Below, one piece after another: positions 31,687 through 34,397 of a stretch of DNA of 34,397 bases. Each line of letters opens with the position of its first letter. The stretch's first letter is position 1. The notes below the pieces were generated by a model, which saw nothing but the letters and a program-made list of their open reading frames with translations, searched no databases and was not told where the DNA came from. Source of the DNA: Alphaproteobacteria bacterium (lineage in GTDB: Bacteria > Pseudomonadota > Alphaproteobacteria > Micropepsales > Micropepsaceae); assembly GCA_025924715.1 (NCBI GenBank), contig JAICHV010000040.1:1-34397 (forward strand). The letters are read 5' to 3'. The position numbers and the translations under genes are program-made.

Positions 31687-33240
31687 ATGAATTTCCAGCA
31701 CCGCATCCAGCAAGGCATGGCGCTGCACAAGGCCGGGCATCTGGACCAAGCGGAACCGCTCTATGAGGCGGCGCTTCGAGAGCAGCCGGGCGCCTATCCC
31801 GCTTTGCATCTGATGGGCTTGCTGCGCCAACAGCAAGGGCGGCTTCCGGAAGCTCTGGCGTTGATGGAGCGGGCCTTGACCGTTCAGCCCGGCGCGCCGG
31901 ACACGCTGATCAATTACGGCATGGCGCTGAAGGACGCCGAACGCTACGACGAGGCGCTCGCGATTCTGGAACGTGCCGTCGCCGCCCGTCCTGCCAGTGA
32001 AGGGGCGTGGAATAATCAGGGCATCGTGCTGCTGCGCCTCAAGCGCCACGCGGAGGCCTTGTCCAGCCTCGACCGGGCGCTGGCGCTCAATCCCAAGAAC
32101 CCCGGGACGCATTACAATCGCGGATTGGTTTTAAAAGGACTGGAGCGCGTGGACGAAGCCAAGTTGGCCTTCGAAGCCGCCCTGGCGCTTGCCCCGAACC
32201 ATGCCGACGCCGAAGAACAGCGCGGCTATCTTTCGCTGGAAGCGGACCCTGCCTCGGCCCTGACCCGCTTCGATCGGGCACTTGCGCTCAAGCCCAGCGC
32301 CCGAGCCCATAACAACAGGGGCAAGGCGCTGATGAATTGCCGGCGTTACGACGATGCCGTCGCGGCCTTTGATGCTGCCCTGGGCCTTGAGGCGGATTTC
32401 GGCGATGCCATCGTTCTGCGGGGACGCTGCCTCTGCCTGATGAACCGCACCGAGGAAGGGTTTGCCGATTTCCGCCGCGCCGGCGCGTTTCCAAAGTCCG
32501 GCAAGGACGTGGAGCACAAACGCAAGCATGATGCCGAGCAGCGCGCCTATCTGAACCATGCCGCGGCCGCGGCGGGAGACCGGCTGCCCGGCTCCGCCGT
32601 CAATCCCGGCAACGACGTGGCATCGATCCAGCGACACTGGAAGGAATCGCAGCCGCAAATGGTGGTGATCGACAATCTGTTGACGCCCCAGGCGCTGGAA
32701 GCGCTGCACCGCTACTGCATGGCCGCCAAAGTCTGGGAGCTTGTTTTCGACGGCGGCTATCTGGGCGCCATGCCGCGTCATGGCTTCGCGCCGCCGCTGC
32801 TGGCGCAGATCGCCGATGAAATGCGCCAATTTTACCCCGCGCTGTTCGGCAACCATGCGCTGAACTATCACTGGGCCTTCAAATATGACAGCAGCCTTTG
32901 CGGCATCAATGTCCATGCCGATGAGGCCGCGGTGAATGTCAATTTCTGGATCACGCCGGACAGCGCCAATCTCGATCCCGATCACGGCGGACTGGTGGTT
33001 TGGGACAAGGCCGCGCCCCGGGAATGGGATTTCAACCGGATGAATGGCAATCTTTCCGCCACCCGCGAGTTCCTGGCGCAGAGCGGCGCCAAACCCGTCA
33101 CCATTCCCTATCGCGCCAATCGGGCGGTGATTTTCGATTCCGACCTCTTTCACGAGACCGATGTGATCCGATTCAAGGATGGTTATGAAAACCGGCGGAT
33201 CAACATCACCCTGCTCTATGGCCGCCGCCAAGACACTTAG
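31687..33240 (+). CDS. TPR-repeat protein with C-terminal 2OG-Fe(II) oxygenase domain
   Basis: A 517-residue protein from the ATG at 31687, which follows a GAGG. A longer frame to 31507 runs through the terminator and is rejected. Residues about 1-270 consist of TPR helices, e.g. MALHKAGHLDQAEPLYEAAL, ALNPKNPGTHYNRGLVLKG and RALALKPSARAHNNRGKAL, probably eight units. The C-terminal part (about residues 300-517) resembles 2-oxoglutarate/Fe(II) oxygenases: INVHADEAAVNVNFWI gives an HxD metal pair, FHETD the distal His, and ENRRIN the Arg for the oxoglutarate. Such fusions may hydroxylate a protein partner held by the TPRs; the substrate is unknown. Tandem 15-bp repeats follow the stop. Confidence 0.75.
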   Translation: MNFQHRIQQGMALHKAGHLDQAEPLYEAALREQPGAYPALHLMGLLRQQQGRLPEALALMERALTVQPGAPDTLINYGMALKDAERYDEALAILERAVAARPASEGAWNNQGIVLLRLKRHAEALSSLDRALALNPKNPGTHYNRGLVLKGLERVDEAKLAFEAALALAPNHADAEEQRGYLSLEADPASALTRFDRALALKPSARAHNNRGKALMNCRRYDDAVAAFDAALGLEADFGDAIVLRGRCLCLMNRTEEGFADFRRAGAFPKSGKDVEHKRKHDAEQRAYLNHAAAAAGDRLPGSAVNPGNDVASIQRHWKESQPQMVVIDNLLTPQALEALHRYCMAAKVWELVFDGGYLGAMPRHGFAPPLLAQIADEMRQFYPALFGNHALNYHWAFKYDSSLCGINVHADEAAVNVNFWITPDSANLDPDHGGLVVWDKAAPREWDFNRMNGNLSATREFLAQSGAKPVTIPYRANRAVIFDSDLFHETDVIRFKDGYENRRINITLLYGRRQDT

Positions 33241-33243
33241 GTT

Positions 33244-33273
33244 AGCTAGGCGGGGGTCAGCTAGGCGGGGGTC
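33244..33273. repeat. Two tandem copies of a 15-bp unit
   Basis: AGCTAGGCGGGGGTC occurs at 33244-33258 and again at 33259-33273, and a third partial copy (AGCTAA) follows. The repeat fills the gap between the convergent stops of the TPR gene and the leftward secreted-protein gene, where slippage could vary copy number. Confidence 0.7.
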
Positions 33274-33275
33274 AG

Positions 33276-33842
33276 CTAAGTCGGCAGCCGCTTGATGACC
33301 AGTCTGGCCAGGCTTTCGGCCTCAGGTTGACGCGCGGCGCGGTTGCCGAATTGCGCCACCGATATGCCGACGCTCACGCCCTTCTTGCGCGCCGCCACGC
33401 CGTCGCCCCACCACAACGATTCATCGGCGCCGACTTTGACCGCCACGGGTTTGGATTTTATGTCGTGCTCCCGGAAGGCTTTCTGAAAGCCGTCCAGGAA
33501 TTTATGGGCGTCGCGGGCGCCGCCGGGCCAGTTGATGACATTGACCACGACAAAGCCGCGCCCGCCCAAACGCAAGGCGGGGTTCGGCAAAACATTCCCG
33601 GGCAGGGGCGCCGCCCAGATGCAGGTGGTGGAATGGGCGCCCTGCGGCGTGATGCCGTTGTCCATCGGCGGTCCGGCTTCCACCTTTTCGCCCACCACCG
33701 CGGCGATCTCATCCGGTTTGAGCAAGGCGCAGGCATCGATCCCTGCGGGCGGGGCGGCCTGCGCCAGCCCGGGCCCGAGCATCACAGACAGCGCCAATCC
33801 GAGCGCTGCCGCCAGCCTGGCCGGGGCGCGTCGCTTCAACAT
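33276..33842 (-). CDS. Secreted hypothetical protein downstream of ThuA-like gene
   Basis: A 188-residue protein from ATG at 33840-33842 with a signal peptide (RLAAALGLALSVMLGPGLAQ, cleavage near AQA-A). The mature part begins with the pattern GIDACALLKPDEIAAVVGEK seen in DUF3558-like and other small exported proteins, then a Cys in TTCIWAAPLPG paired with the Cys of DACALL, and later DESLWWGDG. Its ATG overlaps the stop of the upstream ThuA-like gene by one base (TGATG), so the two are probably co-translated. The longer frame (to 34355) runs into the ThuA-like sequence in another register and is not the gene. Function unknown. Confidence 0.65.
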   Translation of the reverse strand: MLKRRAPARLAAALGLALSVMLGPGLAQAAPPAGIDACALLKPDEIAAVVGEKVEAGPPMDNGITPQGAHSTTCIWAAPLPGNVLPNPALRLGGRGFVVVNVINWPGGARDAHKFLDGFQKAFREHDIKSKPVAVKVGADESLWWGDGVAARKKGVSVGISVAQFGNRAARQPEAESLARLVIKRLPT

Positions 33843-34397
33843 CACGGGCTGGGCGGCGCCGGGCCACGTCCCGGTCCGCGTCCCCCCCGGCCCGGTTGCG
33901 CCACCGGAATGGGCGGATCGTCCGGCGGCGGCGGCGGAGCATTGACGCCCTCGGCCGGCACATCCAATCCGGCGATCCAGGCGATGGCGTTGAGCAAATA
34001 TTTCCGATAGCCGGGGACGTTGTGCATGTTGTCGTGGAAGTCCGAGCCGCCCCACACGAAAGAGCGGCCGCCATCGGGACGGGCAAACACCCAGGACACC
34101 GGATCGGGACCGCCATTGCTGGCGGTGGCGGGTGTGGCCTGCAGCAGCTCGGTCCGCCTGGGATCGTGATAAAGAAAATAACGCGAGAACATTTCGTCGC
34201 GATAAGTCCAGGGCTGAATACCGTTGAGAATAGGATGACGCACCGGCAGCGGCGCAACCGTCCAGGTATCGACCGGATTGTGCGAGGAATAGGGCAGCCA
34301 ATTGCCGCCGAACCATTCCATCAAAAAGCGCTTGCCGACCCAATTGTCCACCCACATGGTGTAGTGGAAGATCGCCAGGCCCAGCTTGCGCTGCTTG
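33842..34397 (-). CDS. ThuA-like domain protein, 5' end outside window
   Basis: The frame enters from the right edge (..KQRKLGLAIFHYTMWVDNWV) and ends TGA at 33842-33844, so only about the last 184 residues are seen. It resembles the ThuA/trehalose-utilisation fold: VAPLPVRHPILNGI, the central FARPDGGRSFVWGGSDFHDN (normally GRVFYTTLGHD in ThuA), then YRKYLLNAIAWIAGLDVPAE. ThuA-like proteins are class-I glutamine-amidotransferase-fold hydrolases of uncertain reaction. A Pro/Gly-rich tail (about 30 residues, PPPPPDDPPIP) is unusual. The stop overlaps the start of the next gene (TGATG). Confidence 0.7.
   Translation of the reverse strand, partial: KQRKLGLAIFHYTMWVDNWVGKRFLMEWFGGNWLPYSSHNPVDTWTVAPLPVRHPILNGIQPWTYRDEMFSRYFLYHDPRRTELLQATPATASNGGPDPVSWVFARPDGGRSFVWGGSDFHDNMHNVPGYRKYLLNAIAWIAGLDVPAEGVNAPPPPPDDPPIPVAQPGRGGRGPGRGPAPPSP

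Noticed and set aside
32131..33231. A 366-residue leftward frame
   Set aside because: It is antisense to the TPR/oxygenase gene and is a shadow of GC-rich coding sequence.
33842..34355. One long gene from 33276 to 34355
   Set aside because: The upstream part is the ThuA-like gene read in a wrong register; the real genes join at TGATG (33840-33844).

Overview
The window looks like chromosome of a GC-rich alphaproteobacterium. The evidence is the dense GC-rich genes at both ends, a PQQ-type sugar dehydrogenase, DUF3224 and ThuA-like genes, a TPR/oxygenase fusion, and dispersed palindromes of the AAAGCGGACATT type that are familiar from alphaproteobacterial intergenic regions. I cannot name a genus.

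Layout. Positions 1-1053 are chromosome: the 5' part of a leftward envelope lipoprotein gene, then tRNA-Arg(ACG). The last 45 bases of the tRNA (1054-1098) are repeated exactly at 25344-25388, so 1054-25388 is an integrated island of about 24.3 kb with attL inside the tRNA and attR just before an MFS transporter gene. The island is by eye less GC-rich than its flanks, is full of small orphan genes and has long gene-poor gaps. Chromosome resumes at 25389 and runs to the right edge.

Inside the island, left to right: (a) a three-gene rightward operon at 1259-5421, encoding a protein with two TIR/nucleoside-deoxyribosyltransferase-like Rossmann domains and a P-loop NTPase, a nitrilase-superfamily protein with an intact Glu-Lys-Cys triad, and a 57-aa basic protein. 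I regard this as the best candidate for an undescribed defence or signalling system. (b) A leftward SHOCT-domain membrane protein. (c) A mobile-element core at 6508-11605: a small controller-like XRE regulator behind tandem GACTATAA boxes, a putative HUH replication/relaxase-like protein, an AlpA/excisionase-like protein, two winged-helix-like proteins and a P4-type tyrosine integrase. The integrase carries a box upstream that resembles the regulator's own. (d) A cargo zone at 12077-18603 of small secreted or lipoprotein genes, a thioredoxin-reductase-like flavoprotein, an OB-fold protein, an SRAP (YedK/HMCES-like) DNA-damage protein and several copies of a palindromic repeat. (e) A PolX-type HhH+PHP protein with a degraded polymerase site. 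(f) An array of TTCTCCGCA palindromes spaced 33-34 bp directly upstream of a small DUF6961-like gene that overlaps a large recombinase-like gene. (g) Small membrane and lipoprotein genes up to attR.

The right chromosomal flank carries a DHA2-type MFS exporter, two tiny overlapping ORFs, a DUF3224 protein, a periplasmic PQQ-type sugar dehydrogenase, two paralogous secreted proteins flanking an outer-membrane barrel gene, a TPR-2OG-Fe(II) oxygenase protein, and a leftward pair consisting of a truncated ThuA-like gene and a secreted protein. Two hairpin terminators are clear here, at 29097-29127 and 31504-31533.

All family assignments come from reading motifs by eye, without database searches.
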